The translations under genes and the position numbers were made by a program. Of a stretch of DNA of 38,687 bases, positions 1 through 9,330 are shown one piece after another. Each line of letters starts with the position of its first letter. The stretch's first letter is position 1. The stretch comes from Methylomonas rivi (GTDB taxonomy: Bacteria > Pseudomonadota > Gammaproteobacteria > Methylococcales > Methylomonadaceae), in NCBI RefSeq assembly GCF_024505165.1, contig NZ_JANIBK010000027.1:1-38687 (forward strand). The letters are read 5' to 3'. Under the pieces are notes generated by a model that saw nothing but the letters and a program-made list of their open reading frames with translations, did no database searches and was not told where the DNA came from.

Positions 1-565
1 GATCCGGCGGCGCGACGATTAACACCACGCCGCCGGCCGGCATGGCTTGCAGTTGCCGGGCCAATAAGGCTGTCTGCGGCCCCGCCTGCCAGGCATGCGG
101 AAACACATTCGCCATGGCGGGCGTATGGCCGGCTATGGCATCCCATTGAAAAGCGATGCCGGGAGACAGTATTAAACGGTCGTAAGGCAACGCTTGCCCG
201 CCGGACAAGCGTAATTGTCGCCGGTCGCGGTCAATCGATGCCACGCTATCGGCCACCACGCCAATACGGTGGCGGCCTTTCAAAGCCTGGTAGTCGACAG
301 TTAATTGCGGCAGGGTCTTCAGACCGGCAAACAGCCAGTTACTGCCGGGACAGGTGATATAGGCGGCTTTCGGTTCGACCAGGGTGATGTCGAGACCGGC
401 ATCCAGACTCCGCAGCGTTTTCGCCGCCGTGGCGCCGCCGAAACCGCCGCCCACCACCACCACATGAGCTGTTGAACCTTTACGGAACAGGTTTTCGCAA
501 CCGCTCAAAGCGCCCGTCCCGGCGGCCATGGCTTGCAAGAAGAGTCTTCTGGAAATGCCGCTCAC
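1..565 (-). CDS. fccB: Flavocytochrome c sulfide dehydrogenase, FAD subunit (partial, 3' end outside window)
   Basis: About 188 N-terminal residues are readable from a GTG start at 565; the rest lies beyond base 1. The N-terminus has a twin-arginine signal (SRRLFLQ) followed by a small-residue stretch ending in SGC. Next comes an FAD-binding dinucleotide fold (VVVVGGGFGG, about residues 35-45) and then YITCPGSNW, which matches the conserved region around the redox-active cysteine of flavocytochrome c flavoprotein subunits. In that family the enzyme oxidises sulfide to sulfur in the periplasm and passes electrons to a cytochrome c subunit. The preceding gene is a small c-type cytochrome whose TAA stop lies three bases upstream of this GTG, which supports the pairing. 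The start is chosen because it puts the Tat motif at the very N-terminus. A related FAD/NAD(P)-dependent oxidoreductase is possible, but the cytochrome neighbour favours FccB. Confidence 0.85.
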   Translation of the reverse strand, partial: MSGISRRLFLQAMAAGTGALSGCENLFRKGSTAHVVVVGGGFGGATAAKTLRSLDAGLDITLVEPKAAYITCPGSNWLFAGLKTLPQLTVDYQALKGRHRIGVVADSVASIDRDRRQLRLSGGQALPYDRLILSPGIAFQWDAIAGHTPAMANVFPHAWQAGPQTALLARQLQAMPAGGVVLIVAPPD

Positions 566-568
566 GGT

Positions 569-853
569 TTAATCTCGAGCGAGATAATCGGCGATAAGCC
601 GCAAGTCGTCGTCGCTAAAACCCTTGGCGATACGCGGCATCAGCGTCGCCGACTTTCTGCCGTATTTAAAATCCAACAGATCCTGTTGGATTTTTTGCGC
701 CGGCAAACCGGCCAGCAACGGTATATCCCGCTCCGAAGCGGAATGATCTTGATGGCAAGTTAGGCAATTATCAGCCAAGAGTTGCGGATTAAGCTCCGCA
801 AAAACCGGCAAACTCCACATCAGGCACAAAGCCGGTAAACGCCGCTTCAACAT
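569..853 (-). CDS. fccA: Small periplasmic c-type cytochrome, likely sulfide dehydrogenase cytochrome subunit
   Basis: A 94-residue protein with a cleavable signal peptide (cut predicted after VFA, residue 19), one haem c site CLTCH at residues 30-34 and a probable methionine ligand at Met72 in a TLMPR context. The C-terminal helix (DDDLRLIADYLARD) is typical of class I monohaem cytochromes c. It should carry electrons from the flavoprotein encoded immediately downstream. Its start is five bases from the rlmB stop, so it probably shares the rnr-rlmB transcript. Single-haem subunits are one of the known FccA forms (others are dihaem). The family call is firm; the specific role as FccA rests on the fccB neighbour. 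Confidence 0.87.
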   Translation of the reverse strand: MLKRRLPALCLMWSLPVFAELNPQLLADNCLTCHQDHSASERDIPLLAGLPAQKIQQDLLDFKYGRKSATLMPRIAKGFSDDDLRLIADYLARD

Positions 854-858
854 CGGGT

Positions 859-1602
859 TTATCGGGCATGTTTTTGCCGGAATACTTCATACAGCAACAC
901 GCCGGCGGCTACCGACACGTTCAGGCTTTCCACTTGGCCCGCCATCGGAATTTTGACCAAAAAGTCGCAATGCTGCCGGGTCAAGTGCCGCATGCCGGTG
1001 CCTTCCGTCCCCATCACCACGGCCAGCGGCATATCCAGCTTCATGTCGTAGAGGGTCTGTTCGGCTTCGCCGGCGGCGCCCATGATCCAGACGTTTTGTT
1101 CCTTCAACCAGCGTAAAACCCGCGCCAAATTGGTCACTTGATAAACCGGCACGGTTTCCGCCGCGCCGCTGGCCACTTTACAGACCGTGGGTGTTATACC
1201 GGCCGCGTTATCCTTGGTGACGATGATGCCATGCGCACCCACCGCATCCGCCGTACGTAAACAGGCGCCCAAATTATGCGGGTCTTGCACTTGGTCCAAA
1301 ACCAGATAAAAAGCCGTTTCGGTCAATGCCTCCACATCCCGCTTTAACTGATCTTCGCCTCGCATGGCCGGCAATTCCACCGCCACCACGATACCCTGAT
1401 GGTTTTTGCCGTCGGCCATGCGATCCAGTTTTTTACGTTCGGTTTTCTCCGGCCGGATACCTAAAGCCGACAAATCGTCCAGCACTTGTTTGAGGCGGGC
1501 ATCCTGTCTTTGTTGGTCGGTCCAAGCTTGTTTGATTTTTTGCGGCGAATAATCCAGCGCCGCCTGCACGGCGTGAATGCCGAATAATTGGGTTAAACTC
1601 AT
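859..1602 (-). CDS. rlmB: 23S rRNA (guanosine-2'-O)-methyltransferase RlmB
   Basis: A 247-residue SpoU-family (SPOUT) RNA methyltransferase, the usual length for RlmB, which methylates the ribose of G2251 in the 23S rRNA P loop using S-adenosylmethionine. The three family motifs are visible: NLGACLRTADA with the catalytic Arg/Asn near residue 110, VMGTEGTGMRHL near residue 195, and IPMAGQVESLNVSVAAGVL near residue 217, which forms the trefoil-knot cofactor pocket. An N-terminal substrate-binding domain (GIHAVQAALD) precedes them. The ATG overlaps the rnr stop codon in an ATGA arrangement (1599-1602), so translation is probably coupled. The rnr-rlmB order is the classic enterobacterial one. 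Confidence 0.96.
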   Translation of the reverse strand: MSLTQLFGIHAVQAALDYSPQKIKQAWTDQQRQDARLKQVLDDLSALGIRPEKTERKKLDRMADGKNHQGIVVAVELPAMRGEDQLKRDVEALTETAFYLVLDQVQDPHNLGACLRTADAVGAHGIIVTKDNAAGITPTVCKVASGAAETVPVYQVTNLARVLRWLKEQNVWIMGAAGEAEQTLYDMKLDMPLAVVMGTEGTGMRHLTRQHCDFLVKIPMAGQVESLNVSVAAGVLLYEVFRQKHAR

Positions 1603-3914
1603 GGTTTCCGGCGTCTTTTGGATTTGGGTCTGGTTGAGCTTTTAGCCTCTTTTTGCGGTTCGCTTTTTTTGCCGCGACTTTTGTCAGAGGGAGATTTGCC
1701 GGTTTTTTTAGCGCTTTTACCGCTCTGCAGCAGTTCGAAATCGATTTTTTTGTCGTCCAGATTAACCCGCACCACTCTGACTTTGACCAAATCCCCCAAT
1801 CGATAACGTACCCCGGTACGCTCGCCGTACAACTGATGCCGACCGGCATCGAAATCGAAATAATCGTTATGCAGCGAGGCAATGTGTACCAAGCCTTCGA
1901 CATAAATGGATTGCAACTCGACGAAAAAACCGAAACCGGTCACGGCGCTGATAATGCCGTCGAATTCCTCGCCGATTTTATCCATCATGTATTCGCATTT
2001 CAGCCAGCTAACCACATCGCGGGTGGCGTCGTCGGCCCGGCGTTCGTTGGCGGAACAATGCTCGCCCAGTAACACCATATCGGGGTGGGTATAGTGAAAT
2101 TCGCCGACTTTTTTGCCCGACAGGCAATGCCGTATGGCCCTATGCACCAACAAATCCGGGTAACGGCGTATCGGCGAGGTAAAGTGGGTATAGGCCTCCA
2201 AAGCCAGGCCGAAATGGCCTTTGGTGTCGGGGCTGTATACCGCCTGAGACATGGAACGCAACAAGATGGTCTGAATCAGATGGGCGTCTTTTCTGTCCTT
2301 AACGGATTCCAGCAAATGCATGTAATCCAGCGGCGTCGGCTGAGCGCCGCCGCCCAAATGCAAACCCAATTCTCCCAGAAAGGTTTTTAGGGCCAACAGT
2401 TTTTCAGCCCCCGGGCCGTCGTGAATGCGCAGCAGACGCGGCATTTTTTTGCGGTTTAAAAATTTCGCCGCCGCGGTATTGGCCGTGATCATGAACTCTT
2501 CGATCAATTTGTGCGCATCGTTGCGCACCACCGGCACGATTTGTTCGATTTTCCGCTGCGCTCCGAATACGATACGGGTTTCTTGGGTATCGAAATCCAT
2601 CGCGCCGCGCATGTCGCGCTGCTGCCGCATGACCTGATACAAGCCGTACAAACTCTGTAAATGCGGCATCAGCGCCGCGTATTGTCGGGCCAGCTTTTGA
2701 TCGCCGTCCACCAGCATTTTGGCAACTTGGGTATAGGTCAAGCGGGCATGCGACCGCATCACGGCTTCATAAAAACGGGAGCGCAATACAGTGCCTTCCG
2801 CATTGATGACCATTTCGCAAACCATGCACAAACGGTCGACTTGCGGATTGAGCGAACACAGGCCGTTGGATAAAATCTCCGGCAGCATCGGAATCACTTT
2901 TTCCGGAAAATAAACCGAGGTGCTGCGGTTTCTGGCTTCCGCGTCCAGCGCGGTGTTGACGCGTACATAATGCGACACGTCGGCGATGGCGACCAACAGC
3001 TTCCAGCCCTTGGCGGTTTTTTGCGCGTAAACCGCGTCGTCGAAGTCCCGCGCATCCTCGCCGTCTATCGTCACCAAGGGTAATTGGCGAATATCTTCCC
3101 TGCCCTGCTTAGCTTGTTCCGGCACTTCCGGGGTTAGGGATTTAATCTCTTCCAGCAAGGCGTCGGGCCACTGGTTGGGTAAATCGTAGGAGCGAATCGC
3201 CATTTCGATTTCCATGCCAGGCGCCATGTGCATGCCCAATACTTCCGCCACCCGCCCGATGGGTTGGCAATGGGCGGTAGGTTGCTGGACGATCTCCGCC
3301 ACCACAATCTGGCCTTTTTTGGCGCCGCCGGTATCTTCTTGAGGAATCAAGACTTCATGGGCGATTTTTTTATTATCCGGTACCACATAGGCGACCCGGC
3401 CCTCGACGAAAAAACGCCCTACAATTTGGTGAGTATTGCGCTCGCTGATTTCCACGACGGCCGCTTCCCGGCGCCCCTTGCGGTCGATACCGGAAACGCG
3501 CGCAACCACTCTGTCGTTATGCAGCAAGGGTTTCATTTCCCGCGGGGATAAAAACAGGTCGTCGCTGCCGTCGTCCGGCTTTAAAAAACCGAAACCGTCG
3601 GGGTGTCCCAGTACCCGGCCGCCGATGGTGTTGTGGCCATCGCCCGGACTGTATTTTTGCCGGCTATTGAAAACCAGTTGTCCATCGCGTTCCATGGCGC
3701 GCAGCCGGCGTCTTAATGCCTCGAGTGCGTCCGGACTTTCCAGGCCGAATTGTTGGGCAATTTGTTGGCGGCGCAGCGGCTTTTGCGCTTGCGTAATCAG
3801 CTGCAGAATCAGCTCGCGGCTGGGGATGGGGTTTTCATATTTCTCGGCCTCACGCTGAGCGTGGGGATCTTCGAGTTTTTTGAAATCAGTTTCCTGATCT
3901 TGAATGTCTGTCAT
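1599..3914 (-). CDS. rnr: Exoribonuclease R (RNase R)
   Basis: A 771-residue 3'-to-5' hydrolytic exoribonuclease that degrades structured RNA and takes part in rRNA and tmRNA-linked quality control in the cytoplasm. Domain order is as expected: an N-terminal winged-helix region (RELILQLITQAQKPLRRQQI, about residue 33), cold-shock OB folds (GFGFLKPDDGSDDLFLS near residue 108), the RNB catalytic domain with the metal-binding signature DGEDARDFDDAVYA (about residue 285), a C-terminal S1 domain (GIISAVTGFGFFVEL), and a long Lys/Arg/Ser-rich tail of about 35 residues. Length is close to E. coli RNase R (about 800). It is the first gene of the rnr-rlmB-fccA-fccB string. The Shine-Dalgarno sequence before the ATG is poor, so the start is set by homology of the N-terminus. 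Confidence 0.97.
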   Translation of the reverse strand: MTDIQDQETDFKKLEDPHAQREAEKYENPIPSRELILQLITQAQKPLRRQQIAQQFGLESPDALEALRRRLRAMERDGQLVFNSRQKYSPGDGHNTIGGRVLGHPDGFGFLKPDDGSDDLFLSPREMKPLLHNDRVVARVSGIDRKGRREAAVVEISERNTHQIVGRFFVEGRVAYVVPDNKKIAHEVLIPQEDTGGAKKGQIVVAEIVQQPTAHCQPIGRVAEVLGMHMAPGMEIEMAIRSYDLPNQWPDALLEEIKSLTPEVPEQAKQGREDIRQLPLVTIDGEDARDFDDAVYAQKTAKGWKLLVAIADVSHYVRVNTALDAEARNRSTSVYFPEKVIPMLPEILSNGLCSLNPQVDRLCMVCEMVINAEGTVLRSRFYEAVMRSHARLTYTQVAKMLVDGDQKLARQYAALMPHLQSLYGLYQVMRQQRDMRGAMDFDTQETRIVFGAQRKIEQIVPVVRNDAHKLIEEFMITANTAAAKFLNRKKMPRLLRIHDGPGAEKLLALKTFLGELGLHLGGGAQPTPLDYMHLLESVKDRKDAHLIQTILLRSMSQAVYSPDTKGHFGLALEAYTHFTSPIRRYPDLLVHRAIRHCLSGKKVGEFHYTHPDMVLLGEHCSANERRADDATRDVVSWLKCEYMMDKIGEEFDGIISAVTGFGFFVELQSIYVEGLVHIASLHNDYFDFDAGRHQLYGERTGVRYRLGDLVKVRVVRVNLDDKKIDFELLQSGKSAKKTGKSPSDKSRGKKSEPQKEAKSSTRPKSKRRRKP

Positions 3915-3979
3915 TTATTTTCAGTGAATAAAACGTGCGCCGAAATTGGCGTGTGACTGTCCGATGACAGCCGCGGATG

Positions 3980-5569
3980 TTAGATAAAATCATAACCTTT
4001 TTTGCTTCCCTGTTGCTGGCCGGGCTGCTCCATGATACGCCGGCATTCAAATTGCCAATATCCCAGCCCTACATTTTTACGGCCATTCAGAATGATGGGG
4101 AAATTCTCTTGCCCCATGAACATGCGCAATATATCGCCGTCTTTTACCATGAAGGATTCGATGATGATATAGCTTCTTTCTTCGTCGTTATGCTTTATGC
4201 CGTATAACAAAGCCTTGCGGGGTTCGGATTCCGCCGCCGCGTCCGGCTCCTGGTAAGTGACCGAATAAGATTGCGCGGCAAGCACGGTCACCTCAAAAAT
4301 CAGCTTGCTATCCTGCTTGGGCAGCAGGATTTTACACACCACGCCCAAACAACGCTGCTGCGGTAAGGCGTCGGTTTTTCTAAAACTGACCAGACTGCCG
4401 ATCGACAAAACGCCTTCTTTTTCGAAATGGCAATACAGGGCGCGATCCGAATCCGTTTCCGCCAATACTTCCACATCCGCGGCAACAGGATGACCCGGGG
4501 TTTGCAATTCGTGCGTCGCATCCAAGCCGATGGCCAGATAGCGGCTTAAGCGGTCGGTGAAATACGCCGTACCCTGCGGCTCCTTGCCTTCCCAACGCTG
4601 CATCAGGTATTCGAACAATTCGATCGATAATTTTTGGTTATCGATTTTGTGCGCGTCCAGGGAGCTAAAGCGCGCCTCATCCTTGCTGCAAAATTTTTCG
4701 GGTTGTTTGACGATTTTATGCAGCCGGCCGAGATTCAAATACATTTTTGCCGAATCGGCCCGCCGGTCTTGGCCTTCGCTGGCCAGCGAAAAACTGGGCG
4801 GCAAATCCTCATCCATTAAAATCAGGCATTGGGCCGCTTGGTCGGCCACCGGTTTTTTTTCGATCAACACCAAGTCGCTGATTTTTTCGATGAAATCGTA
4901 AACCAACTGAAACTCTTTCTGCATCAATCCGGAAGGATAGGCCAGGCTCAACAGCAATATTTGTTTGTAACTTTCTTCAATGCTGCCGGATTTACCGAAC
5001 AGCCCGGCCTGGTCGCCGACCTTGGCGGTTTCCTTGCCGAGTTTCACCGCCAATTTATACAGCGAATGCAGATCGAACCATATCCAGTCCGGGACCGGAT
5101 ATTTCATAATGTAATGCGTGATAATGATGCTGCTGAGACCTTTGACGGTGCGTTGTATCGATAATGCGGTATTCTTGCCCTGCAGCCAGCCCACCTCGCG
5201 CCGCGTCAAATCGCGGGCCACGCTCCAGTAGCCGATGGTGAACTGTTTTTCCACCAAAACCACCAGGCCGAAAATTTTTTTTTCAATTTCTCCCTTGGGA
5301 AAACCCGATTTAATCAGCCTGGAACGTAAATACTCCTCTATCATCAAAAACTGCGGCCGCAATACCTCCAGCGCATTCAGGCGGTTTGCCGTGGTCATGT
5401 CCAATGAAATCAGATCATTGAGCAAATCCTGGAATAAGCGGGTGGCCAAACCGGGGTTGGCGGTAGGCAGCTCCGCTACCCATTGCCGCAAGGCGGGTTC
5501 GGCAAAGGTAGCCACTAACTGCGGATCGATTTTTCGCTCGGGAATGACCAGAAAAAAAGAGTTTTTCAC
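3980..5569 (-). CDS. Unrecognised 529-residue soluble protein, possible C-terminal PilZ-like beta domain
   Basis: I do not recognise this protein. It starts with GTG at 5569 (no nearby ATG in frame; the next Met is residue 58). Residues 1 to about 330 look alpha-helical with many Leu/Lys/Glu and no signal peptide or membrane segment. From about residue 380 to the end the composition changes to short beta-type strands (VGSLVSFRK, CLGVVCKILLP, LIFEVTVLAAQSYSVTY, YIIIESFMV, GLGYWQFECRRI), which could be a PilZ- or OB-like barrel, although the RxxxR...DxSxxG signature of c-di-GMP-binding PilZ domains is not seen. It stands between rnr and a small exported protein with 65 bases to the rnr start, so it may be transcribed alone. 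The long, intact frame supports a real gene. Confidence 0.72.
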   Translation of the reverse strand: MKNSFFLVIPERKIDPQLVATFAEPALRQWVAELPTANPGLATRLFQDLLNDLISLDMTTANRLNALEVLRPQFLMIEEYLRSRLIKSGFPKGEIEKKIFGLVVLVEKQFTIGYWSVARDLTRREVGWLQGKNTALSIQRTVKGLSSIIITHYIMKYPVPDWIWFDLHSLYKLAVKLGKETAKVGDQAGLFGKSGSIEESYKQILLLSLAYPSGLMQKEFQLVYDFIEKISDLVLIEKKPVADQAAQCLILMDEDLPPSFSLASEGQDRRADSAKMYLNLGRLHKIVKQPEKFCSKDEARFSSLDAHKIDNQKLSIELFEYLMQRWEGKEPQGTAYFTDRLSRYLAIGLDATHELQTPGHPVAADVEVLAETDSDRALYCHFEKEGVLSIGSLVSFRKTDALPQQRCLGVVCKILLPKQDSKLIFEVTVLAAQSYSVTYQEPDAAAESEPRKALLYGIKHNDEERSYIIIESFMVKDGDILRMFMGQENFPIILNGRKNVGLGYWQFECRRIMEQPGQQQGSKKGYDFI

Positions 5570-5848
5570 ACACTGTCCAGATTATGGATTAGCCGACCGG
5601 TTCCGCATCGGTTTGGACCAAGAAACGCATGCAGGTTATCGAAGGTTCTCAAACCGGCATTAAAATCAAAATACTTCGCGGGTAATTGAAAATGCACCGA
5701 TTGATGCGATCAGGCTTCGACGGCCGAAAAAGACCGGTTTAATTGCAAACGTCTGATGGCGGCTTTACGAAGGCCCCGGCATGCCGGGAAAGCACGCGGG
5801 GCCCGATCGTTGCAACGTCCGGAATCGACCACGCTTTTCCCTCCCGGC
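5570..5848. other. Intergenic region with GC-rich palindromes, no gene seen
   Basis: No convincing reading frame lies here. A perfect 14-base palindrome (CCCGGCATGCCGGG) occupies 5775-5788. An alternative, overlapping hairpin pairs GGCCCCG at 5772-5778 with CGGGGCC at 5797-5803. The site is 46-77 bases past the stop of the minus-strand gene ending at 5849, where a terminator or REP-type element would be expected, but neither strand has a T run after the stem. Confidence 0.4.
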
Positions 5849-6295
5849 TTACCGGGGTGAAATGGTCAGAGCGCCCAGCGTGACCCCGATATCGATACCG
5901 CGCCCTTTTCCGGATAATGCCAACGATATTTCACCGGAGGTCAACACCTGGCCATCCACGGATTTTGTAACGCCCGCGTGTCCTTCCAGCGCCGCATAAT
6001 GCCCGTAAATTTCATTCAGGTTCCGCACGTCGGAAAACACCCCGGTGCCTTCGATTTCGGATTTGCCTATGGTAAAGCCTATGCTTTTGGAGGACAGGCC
6101 TACCTGGGCCCGCTGGCCGTTTCTGCAGCTGACATGCCCCACGCCATCGTATTGTTTATAAACAAAAGACCAACCGCTTAATTTATAAGTCATGGTGCAG
6201 GATGTCATTGGATCGGCAAATGCGGGCATGGCAATCATATTAAATAATACGGCCATCGATACGCACGCCAAGGTTTGGAAAAATCGGGTTTTCAT
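5849..6295 (-). CDS. Small exported protein of unknown function
   Basis: A 148-residue protein starting at the ATG at 6293-6295. This start is preferred over one ten codons upstream because it has a GGAG ribosome-binding site about eight bases upstream and places a classical signal peptide at the N-terminus (charged MKTR, hydrophobic core, cleavage after AFA at residue 27). The mature part is about 120 residues, rich in Gly/Ser, with two Cys at about residues 33 and 56 that could form a disulfide, and it ends in glycine-rich strands (LSGKGRGIDIGVTLGALTI), suggesting a beta-structured periplasmic protein. It recalls DUF1134/SYLF-like exported proteins, but no diagnostic motif is seen. It stands alone between the 529-residue gene and the DUF748 gene. 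Confidence 0.7.
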   Translation of the reverse strand: MKTRFFQTLACVSMAVLFNMIAMPAFADPMTSCTMTYKLSGWSFVYKQYDGVGHVSCRNGQRAQVGLSSKSIGFTIGKSEIEGTGVFSDVRNLNEIYGHYAALEGHAGVTKSVDGQVLTSGEISLALSGKGRGIDIGVTLGALTISPR

Positions 6296-6380
6296 TTTAT
6301 CTCCACACACTCCCCTATCGAACAATACGGGATTTTAGTTTTATGAATGGGCAATTATAGTACAAACAGTCGCTTACCGG

Positions 6381-9317
6381 TCATGACGCCACATTCAACG
6401 ACAATATGGCCGTGATACCGCCTTCGGCGGCCTTGTTATTCAACTCGGTAGCCAAAATGTAAATCCGACTCCTGTCCACGCCGGCCTTTTCGGTCAAATA
6501 TTTGGCGATATGGTTTGCCCGGCTGACAGCCAGATCGTTCAACCGTTCCGGCTCCGGCGGCATGATGGCCTCCAATTCCCGCCGGGCCAGCGCATAAAAA
6601 TCGGCATCCGGATTGCTTTTGACCCGCGGCGCGCCGAATAAGGTGCGGTCGAAATTTTGCGGAAACACTTCCGCATAAAATTTGGCTAACAAACGCTTAT
6701 ATTCGTCGTCCGACAATTCGATATATTCGGAACGAATTTTCTCGCCCTTATCGCGCAGCTCGCCGGACTTCATTTTTTTTAAAATATCTTTCAAGGCGTC
6801 GAAGCGCATCACCGGCCAATCCTGAATCTCGTACGCCACGCCCTTGATCTCCAGCACCAACTCCGGTTTGGTTGTTAAGGCTTTGGCAATCCGGTCCAGT
6901 TTCGCGCTTTCTTCCGTACTCAGATCGCTGCTACCGGCGGCAAAGCTCACGGTACTGTAATCGTTATCGTCATCAAACAACGAGGCCAGCGCCTTGAAGG
7001 GCGAAGTAACCGCCTTGGTGATCAAATTGACCAGCACATCAGCCACCAAAGACCCCACACTGAATTCAGGATCTTCCAGACTGCCGGTAATGGGAAAATC
7101 CAGATTGATTTTACCGTCGCCGTCCTTCAATAGGGCCACGCCCAATTCCAAAGGCAAGGAGACCGCTTTGGGGTTTTCCACCTTTTCCCCTAATACCAAT
7201 TGATCGATAAATACCTTGTTTTGCGCGGACAACTGGCCTTTTTTGATGCTGTAGGCCAAATTTAGCGCCATTTGGCCTTTCTCGATTCTATAACCGGCAA
7301 ATTCCGCCATATAGGGGGTCACCAATGCTAAAGGCATATGACTAAAATCCAGCGTGATGTCAGAATCGCCGCTTTGCAGGCGATAGTTGCCTTTGATTTT
7401 CACGGTCGCCAGATCATGCACCTTCCCCAGTAATTTCAACTTGACGTCGTCGTCGCTATTGGAGGCAAAACCGTCCACCTCGCCATTCAAGCTGTTCATC
7501 TTGACCACAAAGGGCAAAATCAAAGAATAATCGGCAAAATCAGACTGCCCGTTCTTCATTTCGATTTTGCCTATTTTAACCACAGGCTCTGGACTTTTAG
7601 GCTGTGGTGCAATGGCTTTAACGGCCGTTTTGCTGTCTGACTTGGCGGCTGGTTGCGCCACCAAAATGTCGGCGACGTTGTTGGTACTGTCTTTTTTGAT
7701 CATGAAGCGGATATAGGGCCGGTCGAAAATAACCTTGCCCAATTTAAAATCCTGCTTAGGCACGTCCAACAGCATTTGTTGCACGTCCAATTTGGTCCAT
7801 TTGACAAAGTCTTTGTTATTGGCTTTGTCCCGGGTAATCAGTTGATCGATATTGGCATCGCCCCGATAAGTCAATTGCAGCGGCTCCGTGGCCGACACGT
7901 TTAATTGACCCTGGGTATCGAAATCGCCATCCACCAACTCAAGTTTGACAAATGGCTCCAGATAACTCTGAAAGGTTTTTAACTTGATGTCTTGCAGTTC
8001 CAAGCGCAAATTCGTCGAAAACGGCGCCAGCACCATGTCGCCAGCAAATTTCACATTGCCGGTTTGGTTAAAACGGCTGCTGAATTGCAAAGGCAATCTG
8101 ATACCGTCCTGATTGCGGTAATCCTTTAAGCTGGCATTCAGCTCGCTTAGCTGCAATTGGAGAGGCTTGGGCTGGGTAAAATCCGTAAAGTCGACTTGAT
8201 AATTCGCCAAGGTCAACTCCCCGAGCCGGATATCCCAAGGTTTGACGGCTTCATTTTCCGAAGCCACGGCAGTTGCGGCAGTCTGGTCGCCGGCAAACAA
8301 GCTTTGGTAATTGATTTGACCATCCGCTTGCAGCCAGGATTTGATCAGCGCATTGCTGCTGCTCACGCTGGCAATATCCAGCTGTTGTTTTTGCAAGTCC
8401 AGTTTGATGCCATCGACAGCCAATGAGGCTAAATTAATCAAGCTTTCCGATTTGCCCGGCTCGGTCAGGCTGAGCTGTTTGACATCCACACCGGCGTTAG
8501 TCAATAAAACCTGTGTACCGGCGTCCGTGCTGGAGAAAGCATAATCGGTTTGCAAAGCCAACTGGCCGTCGACAATTTCCAGCGGCAGTTGGTCTTTTAA
8601 AAAAAGTTGCCAAACTTTGGTTAAGGCCAAGCCATCCAGTTTGAGCTGCCCTTTTGAACTCAAGGCCGTCAAATCCAAATCCCCCCGCCACGTTAAATTG
8701 CCTCCCGAACCCAGCTTAAAGCTCAGATCGACTTTTGCCAGCGCGCCGGGTTGAGTGCCGACGCCCGTCACGGTGAGATTAAGCGGACTCACGTTTTCCC
8801 CTGCGTTTGGCCCGGCTTGCAGATCCAGCCAGCCAATTTGGCCTTCTTCCATGGCAAGCTGATGAATCAATATCGGCAGATCGGTGGATTCCGCCGTTGG
8901 CGGAGGTTGCTCATCCTCGGCGGCCGGCGCGGAAAGCTTTTCCATTACCTCGGAAAAATTGAAGCGGCCATCGGCCCGCCGCTCCAGACTGGCGACAGGC
9001 TTGGTTAATTTCACGGCCGCCAAAATCAAACCGCTTTGCTTGATAGACTCAATGACATCAACATCGACAGTCAGTTGCTCGAAACCGAGCAAACTGCCGC
9101 CTTCCGGCAAGGCAACGCTGAAACCCCGCAGTTCCGCATTCAACTCAAAGGGATTGAGATGCACGGCTTGCAACTTTACGCTTAGTCCGGTTTTTTCGGC
9201 CAACAGCACAGGCAATTTATCCGCAGCCAATTTAGGCAAAAGATAAAAACCGGCTCCCGCATAGACTGCCAATAATAACGCTATGACCGCGCAGAAAATC
9301 AGTGTTTTTTTAAGCAT
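6381..9317 (-). CDS. AsmA-like DUF748 inner-membrane protein with OmpA-like C-terminal region
   Basis: A 978-residue protein. One N-terminal transmembrane anchor (about residues 5-27) is followed by the AsmA/DUF748-type opening (LPKLAADKLPVLLAEKTG, then NPFELNAELRGFSV). A very long periplasmic region of repeated amphipathic beta strands follows, typical of AsmA/TamB/YhdP-type bridge proteins that carry phospholipids between membranes. About residues 800-960 contain FAAGSSDLSTEESAKLDRIA and YEIQDWPVMR, the OmpA-like peptidoglycan-binding-type segment often found in DUF748 proteins. The start is 13 bases after the stop of the lipoprotein gene, so the two are probably co-transcribed and may act together in the envelope. 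A role in lipid transport is inferred from the family and has not been shown for DUF748 itself. Confidence 0.88.
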   Translation of the reverse strand: MLKKTLIFCAVIALLLAVYAGAGFYLLPKLAADKLPVLLAEKTGLSVKLQAVHLNPFELNAELRGFSVALPEGGSLLGFEQLTVDVDVIESIKQSGLILAAVKLTKPVASLERRADGRFNFSEVMEKLSAPAAEDEQPPPTAESTDLPILIHQLAMEEGQIGWLDLQAGPNAGENVSPLNLTVTGVGTQPGALAKVDLSFKLGSGGNLTWRGDLDLTALSSKGQLKLDGLALTKVWQLFLKDQLPLEIVDGQLALQTDYAFSSTDAGTQVLLTNAGVDVKQLSLTEPGKSESLINLASLAVDGIKLDLQKQQLDIASVSSSNALIKSWLQADGQINYQSLFAGDQTAATAVASENEAVKPWDIRLGELTLANYQVDFTDFTQPKPLQLQLSELNASLKDYRNQDGIRLPLQFSSRFNQTGNVKFAGDMVLAPFSTNLRLELQDIKLKTFQSYLEPFVKLELVDGDFDTQGQLNVSATEPLQLTYRGDANIDQLITRDKANNKDFVKWTKLDVQQMLLDVPKQDFKLGKVIFDRPYIRFMIKKDSTNNVADILVAQPAAKSDSKTAVKAIAPQPKSPEPVVKIGKIEMKNGQSDFADYSLILPFVVKMNSLNGEVDGFASNSDDDVKLKLLGKVHDLATVKIKGNYRLQSGDSDITLDFSHMPLALVTPYMAEFAGYRIEKGQMALNLAYSIKKGQLSAQNKVFIDQLVLGEKVENPKAVSLPLELGVALLKDGDGKINLDFPITGSLEDPEFSVGSLVADVLVNLITKAVTSPFKALASLFDDDNDYSTVSFAAGSSDLSTEESAKLDRIAKALTTKPELVLEIKGVAYEIQDWPVMRFDALKDILKKMKSGELRDKGEKIRSEYIELSDDEYKRLLAKFYAEVFPQNFDRTLFGAPRVKSNPDADFYALARRELEAIMPPEPERLNDLAVSRANHIAKYLTEKAGVDRSRIYILATELNNKAAEGGITAILSLNVAS

Positions 9318-9330
9318 TAAAACACCCGCT

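Noticed and set aside
5775-5788. Rho-independent terminator at the GC palindrome
   Set aside because: There is no T run after the stem on either strand; recorded only as a palindrome.
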